Source of the DNA: an uncultured Pelagibacteraceae bacterium
GTDB taxonomy: Bacteria > Pseudomonadota > Alphaproteobacteria > Pelagibacterales > Pelagibacteraceae
NCBI GenBank assembly: GCA_902513955.1
Contig: CABXOW010000004.1
Span: 28,631 to 92,630 of the forward strand
Direction: 5' to 3'
DNA length: 64,000 nucleotides
Shown in pieces: positions 1 through 8,500 of the stretch; within the stretch, counting starts at the first letter, position 1, and each line of letters opens with the position of its first letter. The position numbers and the translations under genes were made by a program. The notes beneath the pieces are model-generated. The model saw only the letters and a program-made list of their open reading frames with translations, had not been told where the DNA came from and made no database searches.

Positions 1-61
1 AAATTAAAAAAGTTAACAAAATCAGTAGTTTATCATTGAATTAATTCAATTACGATATAAG

Positions 62-138
62 TGGCGGGAGTGAAGGGACTCGAACCCTCGACCTATCGCG
101 TGACAGGCGATCGCTCTAACCAACTGAGCTACACCCCC
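62..138 (-). tRNA. tRNA-Asp(GTC)
   Basis: Read on the minus strand this is a full 77-nt cloverleaf. The acceptor stem GGGGGTG pairs with CACTCCC with one G-U pair. The D arm, anticodon arm and T arm (GGTTCGAGTCC) are present, and CCA is encoded at 62-64. The anticodon loop CTGTCAC gives anticodon GTC (Asp). It lies 13 nt downstream of tRNA-Val on the same strand, so the two are probably processed from one transcript. Confidence 0.96.
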
Positions 139-151
139 ACTTCATTTTTTT

Positions 152-227
152 TGGTGGGTAGTAAAGGACTCGAACCTTTGACCCCCTCGGTGTAAACGAG
201 ATGCTCTACCAACTGAGCTAACCACCC
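152..227 (-). tRNA. tRNA-Val(TAC)
   Basis: This is a 76-nt minus-strand cloverleaf including an encoded CCA. The acceptor stem GGGTGGT pairs with ACTACCC, and the T arm contains GGTTCGAGTCC. The anticodon loop reads TTTACAC, giving anticodon TAC (Val). It sits between the lon region and tRNA-Asp on the same strand. Confidence 0.96.
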
Positions 228-338
228 ATACCCAAAAATACAGAGATTTATATCTTTTAGTACAATAACGTCAAGTTCTATTAATATTCAAAAAATAGCT
301 AAAATTCGTAAGTTTTTAAATTTATTATTTTAGAAAAA

Positions 339-482
339 TCACTTATTTGTTGTTAAAAAAATTAAAAAACCACTTCGCCAATTGTTTTTATTTTTAAAAT
401 TCTCTTCTTCTAAATTAGTAATAGGTTTAAATAAATATAATAAAGTTAAAATAACAATAATTAAAAAAATACTAATTTCCAT
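339..482 (-). CDS. possible 47-aa single-span membrane protein downstream of lon
   Basis: A 47-codon frame opens with ATG 16 nt after the lon stop codon. Residues 3-18 are almost all Ile, Leu, Phe and Val and could form one membrane span; the remainder is polar and contains a Glu-rich stretch. No Shine-Dalgarno motif precedes it, and the A+T-rich background makes chance frames of this size likely. I do not recognise it. Its position just behind lon on the same strand is the main reason to list it. Confidence 0.3.
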   Translation of the reverse strand: MEISIFLIIVILTLLYLFKPITNLEEENFKNKNNWRSGFLIFLTTNK

Positions 483-498
483 GATAAAAATTTAGATT

Positions 499-2877
499 TT
501 ACTGGATACTAGCCTGAGATTTATCATCTTTTTTAGAAATATCAACCTCAACCCATTCTGTTGGTTTTAACTCTTTTGTTAAAGCAACTTTTAAAACCTG
601 ATCAGCATATTCAACTGGTGTAATTTTAATATCATCAATTATTTTCTTTGGCATATCAATTAAATCTTTTTCATTTTCAATTGGTATTAATACCTCTTTA
701 ATTCCAGCCCTATGAGCTGCTAAGAGTTTTTCTTTTAATCCTCCAATTGGTAATACTTGACCAGTTAGAGTAACTTCACCTGTCATAGCAATATCTCTTC
801 TGACTGGAATTCCAGTAATTGATGAAACAATAGAAGTTACCATCCCAATTCCAGCTGATGGGCCGTCTTTAGGTGTAGCTCCCTCAGGTACGTGAATATG
901 AAAATCTTTTTTTTCAAACAAAGGAGGAATAATTCCATATTCTAAACATTTGGATCTTACAAAAGATTTTGCAGCTTTGACAGACTCTTGCATCACATCA
1001 CCAAGCTTACCTGTAATTTGCATTCTACCTTTGCCTGGCATTGTCACAGTTTCAATTTTTAAAATTTCCCCACCATATTCTGTCCATGCAAGTCCAGTTA
1101 CAATCCCTATTCTATTTTCTGACTCTAGTTCACCAAATTTGAATTTAGCTATACCAAGAAAATCAGATAAATTTTTATTATTTATATTTACTTCTTTCTC
1201 TTCTCCTGCAACTATTTTTTTTACAACTTTTCTAGCTAGTTTTGAAATTTCTCTTTCTAAGTTTCTTACTCCAGATTCTTTTGTGTAACTTCTTATAACT
1301 TCCTTAATGATGTCTTCATCTAATTTCATCTCTTCATCTTTCACACCATTATCTTTAATTTGTTTGGGTAAAAGAAATTTGTTAGCAATATTTATTTTTT
1401 CATCTTCAGTATACCCCGCAAGCCTAATTACTTCCATTCTATCTAAAAGTGGTGGAAGGATATTTAATGTATTTGCTGTTGTAACAAACATTACATCAGA
1501 CAAGTCATAATCAACCTCAAGATAGTGATCATTAAATGTGGTATTTTGTTCTGGATCTAAAGCTTCTAATAAAGCAGATGATGGGTCTCCTCTATAATCA
1601 TTTCCAATTTTATCTATTTCATCTAATAAAATTAGTGGATTTTTTGTTCCAGCTTTTTTCATCATTTGAATTATTTTTCCAGGTAACGATCCAATGTAAG
1701 TTCTTCTATGACCTCTAATCTCTGCTTCATCTCGCATACCACCTACAGACATTCTAACAAACTCTCTATTGGTCGCTTTTGCAATTGATTTTCCCAATGA
1801 AGTTTTGCCTACGCCTGGAGGGCCAACTAAACATAAAATTGGTCCTTTAATTTTTTCCATTCTTTTTTGTACTGCAAGAAATTCTATTATTCTCTCTTTA
1901 ACTTTTTCTAATCCAAAATGGTCTTTATCTAGAATATTTAGAGCTTTTGTTAAATCAATATCAACTTCACTTTTTTTGTGCCAAGGAAGATCTGTCATCC
2001 AATCTAGATAATTTCTAACAACTGTTGCTTCAGCTGACATTGGGCTCATATTTTTTAATTTTTTTAGTTCTTGCAGGCATTTCTTTTCAACTTCTTTTGG
2101 CATTTTAGCTTTTGTTATAGCTTTATTAAGACTTACTGTTTCATCTTTACCGTCTTCAATTTCACCTAATTCTTTTTGTATAGCTTTTAACTGTTCGTTT
2201 AAATAATACTCTCTTTGAGTTTTCTCCATTTGATTTTTAACTCTACCTCTAATTTTTTTCTCAACACCTATGATGCTTGTTTCATTTTCCATTATTTTGA
2301 TAATGTCATTTAATCTTTTCTTCACATCAGCTGTTTCAAAGATTTGTTGTTTTTCAGAGATAGTTGTATTGATATGAGAAGCTATATTATCAGCAATTTG
2401 AGATGGGTCTTTAAGTTGTTTGATGGTATTAATAGTTTCATTAGAAACTTTTTTATTAATAGAGGTTAATTTTTCCAATCTTCTTAATGCGGTTGCAGCA
2501 AGTGGAAACAAATCTTCATCTTTAGAAATAACGTCACTATAATGAGAATATACACATGTTATAAATTTATCATTATCTTTAAAATCTAATATTTTTACTC
2601 TTTTAATACCCTCAACTAGAACTTTAACAGTTCCGTCAGGAAGTTTTAAAAGCTGAAGAATATTTCCTTCACATCCATTCATAAATATGTCTGTTTTTTT
2701 AGGGTCATCAATTTCGGAGTTTTTCTGTGTAACTAAAATTATCTTTTTATCCTTTTTCATTACCTCATTCAAAGCAGAGATGGATTTATCTCTCCCAACA
2801 AATAGAGGAATTACCATACCTGGGAACACTACGATGTCCCTTAATGGTAATAGAGGTAATGTTATTTTAACTTCCAT
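499..2877 (-). CDS. lon: ATP-dependent protease La (Lon)
   Basis: Lon is the cytoplasmic hexameric AAA+ serine protease that degrades misfolded and regulatory proteins. The 792-aa length is normal. The N-terminal substrate-binding domain (PLLPLRDIVVFPGM near residue 9) is followed by a coiled-coil segment. The AAA+ module has Walker A GPPGVGKT and Walker B LILLDEID. The C-terminal S16 protease domain has the catalytic serine in DGPSAG (Ser674 by count) and the catalytic lysine in GGLKEK (about Lys717). It follows clpX on the same strand after a 60-nt spacer, completing the common tig-clpP-clpX-lon order. Confidence 0.98.
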   Translation of the reverse strand: MEVKITLPLLPLRDIVVFPGMVIPLFVGRDKSISALNEVMKKDKKIILVTQKNSEIDDPKKTDIFMNGCEGNILQLLKLPDGTVKVLVEGIKRVKILDFKDNDKFITCVYSHYSDVISKDEDLFPLAATALRRLEKLTSINKKVSNETINTIKQLKDPSQIADNIASHINTTISEKQQIFETADVKKRLNDIIKIMENETSIIGVEKKIRGRVKNQMEKTQREYYLNEQLKAIQKELGEIEDGKDETVSLNKAITKAKMPKEVEKKCLQELKKLKNMSPMSAEATVVRNYLDWMTDLPWHKKSEVDIDLTKALNILDKDHFGLEKVKERIIEFLAVQKRMEKIKGPILCLVGPPGVGKTSLGKSIAKATNREFVRMSVGGMRDEAEIRGHRRTYIGSLPGKIIQMMKKAGTKNPLILLDEIDKIGNDYRGDPSSALLEALDPEQNTTFNDHYLEVDYDLSDVMFVTTANTLNILPPLLDRMEVIRLAGYTEDEKINIANKFLLPKQIKDNGVKDEEMKLDEDIIKEVIRSYTKESGVRNLEREISKLARKVVKKIVAGEEKEVNINNKNLSDFLGIAKFKFGELESENRIGIVTGLAWTEYGGEILKIETVTMPGKGRMQITGKLGDVMQESVKAAKSFVRSKCLEYGIIPPLFEKKDFHIHVPEGATPKDGPSAGIGMVTSIVSSITGIPVRRDIAMTGEVTLTGQVLPIGGLKEKLLAAHRAGIKEVLIPIENEKDLIDMPKKIIDDIKITPVEYADQVLKVALTKELKPTEWVEVDISKKDDKSQASIQ

Positions 2878-2937
2878 GGTGATAATATGGATATAATATT
2901 TTATATTGCAATAGATTTTTGTTAATTATTAAGGATA

Positions 2938-4206
2938 TTAAGCTGCTGATGGCTTATTTGACTTTAATTTACCATCGTCTTTTGCATGTACCAATATGGG
3001 TTGAGTCTGACCTTTGGCGGCTCCTGCGTCAACTATAACTTCTTCTATATTTTCTTGACTTGGTAAATCGTACATAGTTTTTAGTAAAATATTTTCTAAA
3101 ATTGATCTCAATCCTCTTGCACCAGTTTTCTTTTTAATTGCTTTTTGAGCTATTTCTTTTAGAGCATTTTCTTTAAAAATTAATTTTGCTCCATCAAGTT
3201 TAAATAATTCTTGGTATTGTTTTGTTAATGAATTTTTTGGTTCTTGTAAAATTTTAATCAAAGATTTTTCATCTAAATCTTCTAGTGTTGCTATCATAGG
3301 GAGCCTACCTATAAATTCAGGAATTAATCCAAATTTTAATAAGTCCTCTGGTTCTAATGTTTTCATCCATTCACCTGTTTTTTTATCTTGTGTATTTTTA
3401 ACATCAGCACCAAAACCTATTGATGTACCTTTGTCTCTTTGAGAAATAATTTTATCTAAGCCAGCAAAAGCACCGCCGCAAATAAATAATATATTTGTTG
3501 TGTCGACTTGTAAAAATTCTTGTTGTGGATGTTTTCTGCCTCCTTGAGGCGGAACACTTGCAATTGTTCCCTCCATAATTTTTAGTAATGCTTGCTGAAC
3601 ACCTTCACCTGAAACATCTCTGGTTATTGATGGATTTTCTGATTTTCTACTAATTTTGTCAACTTCATCAATATAAACAATTCCTCTTTGTGCTTTTTCA
3701 ACATTATAGTCTGATGCTTGTAATAATTTTAAAATTATGTTTTCAACATCTTCACCAACGTAACCTGCTTCTGTCAAAGTTGTTGCATCTGCCATGGTAA
3801 AAGGAACATCTAAAATTCTAGCCAGAGTTTGAGCTAACAATGTTTTTCCACATCCTGTTGGACCAACTAATAATATATTTGATTTTGCTAGCTCAACATT
3901 TTTGCTAGTTTTGCTCTCATAATTTAATCTTTTGTAATGATTATGAACAGCAACAGATAAAACTTTTTTTGCATGAGGTTGACCTATTACATAATCATCA
4001 AGGACCGAACAAATTTCTTTAGGGGAAGGAAGACCATCTTGATGCTTTACAAAAGTATCTTTGTTTTCCTCTTTAATGATATCCATACATAATTCAACGC
4101 ACTCATCACAAATAAAAACTGTAGGTCCAGCAATTAACTTTCTTACTTCATGTTGGCTCTTTCCACAAAAAGAGCAGTAAAGAATATTTTTATTATTTGT
4201 TGTCAT
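2938..4206 (-). CDS. clpX: ATP-dependent Clp protease, ATP-binding subunit ClpX
   Basis: ClpX is the hexameric unfoldase that feeds substrates to ClpP. At 422 aa it has family length. The N-terminal zinc-binding domain has Cys11, Cys14, Cys33 and Cys36. The AAA+ domain contains Walker A GPTGCGKT, the pore loop GYVGED, Walker [11 protein letters not shown] and a sensor region ending in TGARGLRSI. The ClpP-contact loop IGF is visible in TSIGFGADV. It lies 91 nt downstream of clpP on the same strand. Confidence 0.98.
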   Translation of the reverse strand: MTTNNKNILYCSFCGKSQHEVRKLIAGPTVFICDECVELCMDIIKEENKDTFVKHQDGLPSPKEICSVLDDYVIGQPHAKKVLSVAVHNHYKRLNYESKTSKNVELAKSNILLVGPTGCGKTLLAQTLARILDVPFTMADATTLTEAGYVGEDVENIILKLLQASDYNVEKAQRGIVYIDEVDKISRKSENPSITRDVSGEGVQQALLKIMEGTIASVPPQGGRKHPQQEFLQVDTTNILFICGGAFAGLDKIISQRDKGTSIGFGADVKNTQDKKTGEWMKTLEPEDLLKFGLIPEFIGRLPMIATLEDLDEKSLIKILQEPKNSLTKQYQELFKLDGAKLIFKENALKEIAQKAIKKKTGARGLRSILENILLKTMYDLPSQENIEEVIVDAGAAKGQTQPILVHAKDDGKLKSNKPSAA

Positions 4207-4297
4207 AATATTTTTTTAACGAATCAATTAAATTACTTTATTATAGAAGACTCCTACTAATCAAGTTTGGATTATATCATATTCAATATATGGTAGT

Positions 4298-4909
4298 TTA
4301 AGATCTTTTTTCTACTACTTCGTCTATCAAGCCAAAATTTTTCGCAACTTCTGCTGTCATAAAGTTGTCTCTCTCTAACGCAGACTTAACATTATCCACA
4401 GATTTACCTGTATGTTTAGAATAAATTTCATTTAATCTTTTTTTTAGTGATGAGACTTCATTTGCGTGTATCTCTATATCTGTTACTTGGCCTTGAAAAC
4501 CTGCTGAAGGTTGATGAACCATAATCCTTGAATTTGGAAGTGAAAATCTTTTACCTTTAGTTCCTGCTGCAAGCAAAAAAGATCCCATTGAAGCTGCCTG
4601 ACCGATACATAAAGTTGAAATATCTGGTTTGACGTATTGCATAGTATCATAAACTCCAAGTCCAGCAGTGACAAGCCCACCTGGACTATTTATATATAGA
4701 TAGATTTCTTTTTTTGGGTCCTCTGCTTCAAGAAATAACAATTGAGCCGTAATTAATGACGCAACATTATCATTTATCTGCCCAGTTAAAAAAATAACTC
4801 TTTCTTTTAAAAGTCTTGAGTATATATCAAAAGCTCTTTCGCCTTTATTTGATTGTTCCACTACCATTGGAACTAAAGTATTCATGTGTTCAGATAATTT
4901 TATTGTCAT
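4298..4909 (-). CDS. clpP: ATP-dependent Clp protease proteolytic subunit ClpP
   Basis: ClpP is the barrel-forming serine peptidase partnered by ClpX. The protein is 203 aa, a normal length. The oxyanion-loop motif INSPGG is near residue 75, the nucleophile is Ser107 in GQAASMGSF, and the catalytic histidine is His132 in VHQPSAG. It sits between tig and clpX on the same strand with only 32 nt after tig, so co-transcription with tig is likely. Confidence 0.98.
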   Translation of the reverse strand: MTIKLSEHMNTLVPMVVEQSNKGERAFDIYSRLLKERVIFLTGQINDNVASLITAQLLFLEAEDPKKEIYLYINSPGGLVTAGLGVYDTMQYVKPDISTLCIGQAASMGSFLLAAGTKGKRFSLPNSRIMVHQPSAGFQGQVTDIEIHANEVSSLKKRLNEIYSKHTGKSVDNVKSALERDNFMTAEVAKNFGLIDEVVEKRS

Positions 4910-4941
4910 CAGATGATTCGTATTACTTATACAACTTGAGA

Positions 4942-6447
4942 TTACTTTTTGCTAACTTTTTTTATTGCAGGCTTTGATTTTGAGGCTTTTGCTACAGGTT
5001 TTGATTTTGAGGCTTTTGTTAAAGGCTTTGATTTTGAGGTTTTTGCTGAAGGTTTTTTTTGCTTATCAGATCTTGTATCAATTTTTTTCTTGGTATCTTT
5101 TTTTTTATCCTTTTCATTATGGTTGTGATCATGGTTGTGATCAAGGTTGTGATCGTGATTATGAGCTTCTTTTAAAATCTTTTCAGCATCATCTTTTGAA
5201 ATTTCTTTTTTATTTGGTTTGGCTTTTTCTTTAATTAAATCTAAAATCTTTTCTTCATAAACAGTTCCTCTTAAGCTAGCCACAGCTGAAGGATTTTTTT
5301 GATAGAAATCCATTACCATTTTTTCTTGTCCAGGCATCATTCTTAATTGCTTTTGAACTTCAGCTTGAATTTCTTGTTCAGACACTTGAACCTTATTTTG
5401 TTCCCCGAATTCATTTAATATTAATCCAGTTTTAATTCTAGTTTTTGCAGTTTCAGTAAATTTAGTTTTATTTTTTTTAGCCTCAGCTTCATCCATACCT
5501 TGTGAGAGAATTTTAACTTCTTCCTCAATCAAATTTTCAGGAATTTCATTTACTTTAATTTTTTCTATTTCTTTTAATATTTGAGTTTTAGATAATTGAT
5601 CTAGTGAATTTTTATATTCATCATTTATTTGTTTTGATATTAACTTCTTAAGATCATTTAAATCTTTAGCACCTAAATTTTTTGCAAAATTATCATCAAT
5701 TTTTACATCTTCAGGATTTTTTATATTTAAAATTTTACAATTAAATTTAGCTGCTTTGTTTATTAATTCTTTTTCAGGAAAGTTGTCTGGTAAAACTGCA
5801 TCTACAATTTTTTCATCGTCTTTTTTGACACCAATAAGCTGTTTATCAAAACCTTTTAAAAATAAATCTTTTCCAAGCGTTAGTTGTGTATTTTTACCCT
5901 CACTGCCTTTAAATTCTTTACCATCAACTGTAGCTTGATAATCTAATGTTACTAAATCGCCCTCTTTTGCTTTTGTGTCAAGGCTTGCTTCTTTGAAGTT
6001 AGGTTGATTTTTTGCCATTTCTTTAATTCTTTTATCTGTTTCGTTGTTATCAATTTTAACAGAATATTGGTCAAATTTTATACTTTCTATCGATTTTATA
6101 TTTACTTTTGGTAATTCTGTTACTGATAAAATATATTCTAACTCTTTATCTTCACCGTAAGTTTTTAAATCAAGTTTGGGTTGCCCTGCAGGTTTAATTT
6201 TATTTTCTTCAAGAGCCTTGGTTGAGGTTTCTTTTAATACTTTATCTAAAACTTCTCCAAATACAGCTTTACCAAATTGTCTTTTTAAAACTTCTTTTGG
6301 AACTTTGCCTGGACGAAAACCTTTTAGATTGACAGTTCCTTTGATTTCCTCATATTTTTCATCCATATAAGAGTTCATTGTCTCTTTATCGATTAAAACC
6401 TTAAGATCTTTATTTAAGCCTTTTATATTTTTTACTGTAACTTTCAT
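4942..6447 (-). CDS. tig: trigger factor with His-rich and Lys/Ser repeat C-terminal tail
   Basis: Trigger factor is the ribosome-associated chaperone and peptidyl-prolyl isomerase. The ribosome-binding signature GFRPGKVP is near residue 40, followed by an FKBP-like PPIase domain ([15 protein letters not shown]) and the helical C-terminal chaperone domain. I chose the ATG at 6447 (501 aa) because an upstream frame extension would run through tRNA-Leu. Only 9 nt separate this ATG from the tRNA CCA end, and there is no Shine-Dalgarno motif. The last 75 or so residues are unusual: a His/Asp/Asn cluster (about 428-448), then a 9-residue Lys/Ser/Pro repeat to the end. This makes the protein longer than the usual 430-450 aa. 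Confidence 0.96.
   Translation of the reverse strand: MKVTVKNIKGLNKDLKVLIDKETMNSYMDEKYEEIKGTVNLKGFRPGKVPKEVLKRQFGKAVFGEVLDKVLKETSTKALEENKIKPAGQPKLDLKTYGEDKELEYILSVTELPKVNIKSIESIKFDQYSVKIDNNETDKRIKEMAKNQPNFKEASLDTKAKEGDLVTLDYQATVDGKEFKGSEGKNTQLTLGKDLFLKGFDKQLIGVKKDDEKIVDAVLPDNFPEKELINKAAKFNCKILNIKNPEDVKIDDNFAKNLGAKDLNDLKKLISKQINDEYKNSLDQLSKTQILKEIEKIKVNEIPENLIEEEVKILSQGMDEAEAKKNKTKFTETAKTRIKTGLILNEFGEQNKVQVSEQEIQAEVQKQLRMMPGQEKMVMDFYQKNPSAVASLRGTVYEEKILDLIKEKAKPNKKEISKDDAEKILKEAHNHDHNLDHNHDHNHNEKDKKKDTKKKIDTRSDKQKKPSAKTSKSKPLTKASKSKPVAKASKSKPAIKKVSKK
4970..5056 (-). repeat. 27-bp tandem repeat in the 3' end of tig
   Basis: Units begin near 4970, 4997 and 5024, with a partial unit from 5051. 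On the minus strand they encode a nine-residue unit close to KASKSKPxA. A shorter 12-bp tandem (starts 5121, 5133 and 5145) encodes the His/Asp cluster just upstream. Both keep the reading frame of tig. Confidence 0.85.
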
Positions 6448-6456
6448 AATTTTTAA

Positions 6457-6541
6457 TGGTAGGGCGAAAAGGACTCGAACCTTCACATCCGAAAATATTG
6501 GTTCCTAAGACCAACGCGTCTACCAATTCCGCCATCGCCCC
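6457..6541 (-). tRNA. tRNA-Leu(TAG)
   Basis: This is an 85-nt class II tRNA on the minus strand with an encoded CCA at 6457-6459 and a long variable arm. The acceptor stem GGGGCGA pairs with TCGCCCT. The anticodon stem TTGGT/ACCAA encloses loop CTTAGGA, giving anticodon TAG (Leu). It lies directly upstream of tig on the same strand. Confidence 0.95.
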
Positions 6542-6642
6542 ACAAATTACGAGGTTTTATATATTATTGAAACTATTTGTCCAATGACATTTATTAAAAA
6601 ATTAACTATTTATCTAGTGATTGTTATATTAATTTAAAAAAA

Positions 6643-6894
6643 ATGATTGTTTCACCTTGTATTAGTATTTGTAAAACAGATCCATCAACTGGCTATTGTT
6701 ATGGTTGTGCAAGAACAATCAAAGAAAAAAAAATCTGGAAAGAGCCCGAAACAACTGATGAATGGAAGACAAATAATATTAAAACCATCAGGGAAAGACT
6801 TGTTGGATGGCAGCTAGAAAGTTTTAACGAGTCATATGAACATAAAATAAACAATGGCATATCTTTATTTAAAAAAAATTTAAAAAATGAGTAA
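6643..6894 (+). CDS. DUF1289 family small Cys-rich protein
   Basis: The 83-aa protein begins MIVSPCISICKTD and has the four-cysteine pattern Cys6, Cys10, Cys19 and Cys22 (PC-x3-C-x8-C-x2-C) typical of DUF1289. The tail ends in a W-x-RL-like helix. The family function is not established; the cysteines suggest zinc or Fe-S binding. Its stop codon overlaps the ATG of the next small frame at 6887 (ATGAGTAA), which implies translational coupling. Confidence 0.85.
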   Translation: MIVSPCISICKTDPSTGYCYGCARTIKEKKIWKEPETTDEWKTNNIKTIRERLVGWQLESFNESYEHKINNGISLFKKNLKNE

Positions 6895-7060
6895 ATCAAC
6901 AATTGTAGTTATAATTTATATTATAGGCTTAATTTTCGGAGCCCTTGTTTTAAATATGTGAGACGCAGAAACTAGTCCAAAAGCTTTACTTAGTATAAGT
7001 TGGACAACTTTACTTTTAATAGGGTTATTTTTTATTAATTATTCTTTTTGTTTTTTTTAG
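6887..7060 (+). pseudogene. small two-span membrane protein interrupted by an in-frame TGA
   Basis: From the ATG at 6887 the frame runs 24 codons (MSKSTIVVIIYIIGLIFGAL and on to LNM), reaches TGA at 6959-6961, then stays open for 32 codons to TAG at 7058. The part after the TGA (DAETSPKALLSISWTTLLLI) has normal protein character, with a second hydrophobic span. A single TGG-to-TGA change at an expected Trp (LNM-W-DAE) would explain it. It may be a real nonsense mutation, a read-through codon or a sequence error. TGA is a genuine stop elsewhere in this window (14983-16587, for example), so a global code change is unlikely. Confidence 0.5.
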
Positions 7061-7172
7061 ATAAATTTTTATTTTTAATATTAAACTTATTATTAGTAAT
7101 GCTACTTCTATGTTTTGCGTAAGCTTGTTTTTGTGCTTGTTTCATTGCTTTTTTTGAAGACATATTATTCAT
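7035..7172 (-). CDS. possible 45-aa Lys-rich basic protein
   Basis: A minus-strand frame starts at ATG 7172 (or the internal ATG at 7163, giving MSSKKAMKQAQKQAYAKHR) and ends at 7035. The composition is strongly Lys/Asn/Gln with no hydrophobic segment. The first 22 residues look like a designed amphipathic basic helix; the tail is Lys/Asn-rich and could be chance sequence in an A-rich region. It overlaps the 3' end of the interrupted membrane protein on the other strand by 26 nt. I do not recognise it. Confidence 0.35.
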   Translation of the reverse strand: MNNMSSKKAMKQAQKQAYAKHRSSITNNKFNIKNKNLSKKNKKNN

Positions 7173-7209
7173 ATTCTAATACTCTATTTCTAATCTATCA
7201 ATTACTTTA

Positions 7210-7890
7210 ATGAATATTAAATTTAAAAACCTTAATCACACAATTGTTAAATGTAAAAAATGCCCTAGGTTAAGTAATTTTATTAAAAAAATTTCTACAG
7301 AAAAAAGAAAACAAAATATTAATGAAAATTATTGGGGTAAACCTGTAACTGGATTTGGTGATACAAATGCTAAACTTTTAATTTTAGGACTAGCTCCAGC
7401 TGCACATGGTGGAACAAGAACTGGACGAGCTTTTACTGGAGATAAATCAGGAGAATTTTTATTTAAATGTCTATACAAGGCTAAAATTTCTAACCAACCA
7501 TTTTCTGAAAACATAAATGATGGGCTTAAAATAAACTCTACCTATATTACAAATATTTTAAAATGTGTTCCTCCTAGAGACAAACCTTTAAATAAAGAAC
7601 TTAATAATTGTTCTAACTATTTTGATGCAGAAATTTTTAATCTAAAAAGATTAAAAATAATTATTACATTAGGAAAGGTCGCTTTTGATAATTGTTTAAA
7701 ATTTTATAAAAGAAAATATAATTTTGATTCAAAAATGACGTTTAAACATGGTAAAACTTATTCTTTACCTAATAATATAACATTAATTCCATGCTACCAT
7801 CCTAGTCCTAGAAATGTAAATACAAAATTAATATCTCAAAAAATGATGATAAGTTTATTTAGAAAAGCAAATAAAATATCTACAACCTAA
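7210..7890 (+). CDS. uracil-DNA glycosylase, family 5 (UdgB-like)
   Basis: This enzyme removes uracil, and in family 5 also hypoxanthine or xanthine, from DNA to start base-excision repair. The 226-aa protein carries the family motif GLAPAAHGGTRTGR, followed by FTGDKSGEFL. A C-terminal motif CYHPSPRNVNT matches the second active-site segment. Four cysteines (Cys15, Cys18, and those in LKCVPP and NNCSNY) fit the [4Fe-4S] cluster of families 4 and 5. Its 3' end overlaps the convergent YbgC-like gene by 11 nt. Confidence 0.88.
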   Translation: MNIKFKNLNHTIVKCKKCPRLSNFIKKISTEKRKQNINENYWGKPVTGFGDTNAKLLILGLAPAAHGGTRTGRAFTGDKSGEFLFKCLYKAKISNQPFSENINDGLKINSTYITNILKCVPPRDKPLNKELNNCSNYFDAEIFNLKRLKIIITLGKVAFDNCLKFYKRKYNFDSKMTFKHGKTYSLPNNITLIPCYHPSPRNVNTKLISQKMMISLFRKANKISTT

Positions 7891-8302
7891 TACTATTGCA
7901 AAAATAAGGTTTAAAATTCTCAAAAATTACATCTGGCACTTTAATAGGTTTGCCTTTTTCATTAACAAAAACTAGATGCACTTTTGCCTCAACAATAATA
8001 TTTTCTCCTTTTGTTATAAATTGATTCATTAAAAAAGATGTTTTAGTTACTGATTTAATAAAGGATCTAATATTCAATTCGTCCTCTAAGTATGCTGATT
8101 TTTTGTATTCAATATTACATGATTTAACTATTATAAGCGTTCCAAATTTATTTTTTAATTGAAGATTACTTAATCCTATACTTGCTAGTGCTTCAGTTCT
8201 TGCTCTTTCAAGATATTTAAGATAATTAGCATAATAAACAACACCCCCAGCATCAGTGTCTTCATAGTAAACTTTAACATTATGATAAAAATTTTCATGC
8301 AT
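7880..8302 (-). CDS. ybgC: YbgC/4HBT-family acyl-CoA thioesterase
   Basis: The 140-aa hot-dog fold protein hydrolyses acyl-CoA thioesters. The signature YYEDTDAGGVVYYANYLKYL, with the catalytic Asp17, matches YbgC, which is often linked to the Tol-Pal envelope system. There are no tol genes next to it here, so the physiological acyl substrate cannot be read from context. It is convergent with the uracil-DNA glycosylase gene and overlaps it by 11 nt. Confidence 0.87.
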   Translation of the reverse strand: MHENFYHNVKVYYEDTDAGGVVYYANYLKYLERARTEALASIGLSNLQLKNKFGTLIIVKSCNIEYKKSAYLEDELNIRSFIKSVTKTSFLMNQFITKGENIIVEAKVHLVFVNEKGKPIKVPDVIFENFKPYFCNSIRL

Positions 8303-8346
8303 ATTGATATTCTATCAAAAAAAAAAAAATTTAATACAAACTAAGG

Positions 8347-8352
8347 TATAAT
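8347..8352 (+). promoter_or_regulatory. -10 box (TATAAT) suggesting a leaderless transcript
   Basis: A perfect TATAAT ends 7 nt before the ATG at 8360, which is the usual distance from a -10 box to the transcription start. If used, the mRNA would begin at or beside the start codon. I see no good -35 hexamer 17 nt upstream, so the call is tentative. Confidence 0.4.
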
Positions 8353-8359
8353 AACTATT

Positions 8360-8500
8360 ATGAAAGTATATATCATTTGGTTAATTGGTGTAATCATATG
8401 GAATTTTGGATTCCCTAATGCTGCGCCGATAGAAGATGTGATTGTAGCTATTCTTTTGTCTTTTTTAAGTATAGGCTTAAAAAAATATCTAAAATTTTAA
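8360..8500 (+). CDS. 46-aa hydrophobic membrane protein
   Basis: The frame starts MKVYIIWLIGVIIWNFGFPN and continues with APIEDVIVAILLSFLSIGLK, giving two hydrophobic spans around a short Pro/Asp/Glu loop, then a basic end. The balanced composition and loop argue for a real protein despite its size. There is no Shine-Dalgarno motif, but a TATAAT box lies 7 nt upstream. The stop codon abuts the stop of the convergent DUF3047 gene with no gap. The function is unknown. Confidence 0.68.
   Translation: MKVYIIWLIGVIIWNFGFPNAAPIEDVIVAILLSFLSIGLKKYLKF

Noticed and set aside
950..2011. Several plus-strand frames of 60-112 codons inside lon
   Set aside because: They are antisense shadows of lon with low-complexity Ser/Phe/Ile text and no expression signals.
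2882..2911. TTGCAA-N18-TATTAT in front of lon as a promoter
   Set aside because: The start it predicts falls at or inside the lon start codon, and the A+T-rich spacer offers several equally poor alternatives.
4970..5156. Tandem repeats that might suggest a CRISPR array
   Set aside because: Units are 27 bp and 12 bp with no spacers and stay in frame with tig, so they encode a repetitive protein tail.
6448..6486. Upstream in-frame start for tig
   Set aside because: It would translate through the 3' end of tRNA-Leu; the ATG at 6447 begins the conserved MKVTVKN sequence.
6959..6961. TGA read as Trp throughout the genome
   Set aside because: Trp is written TGG in all clear genes and TGA ends intact genes such as the GMC oxidoreductase and pabB.
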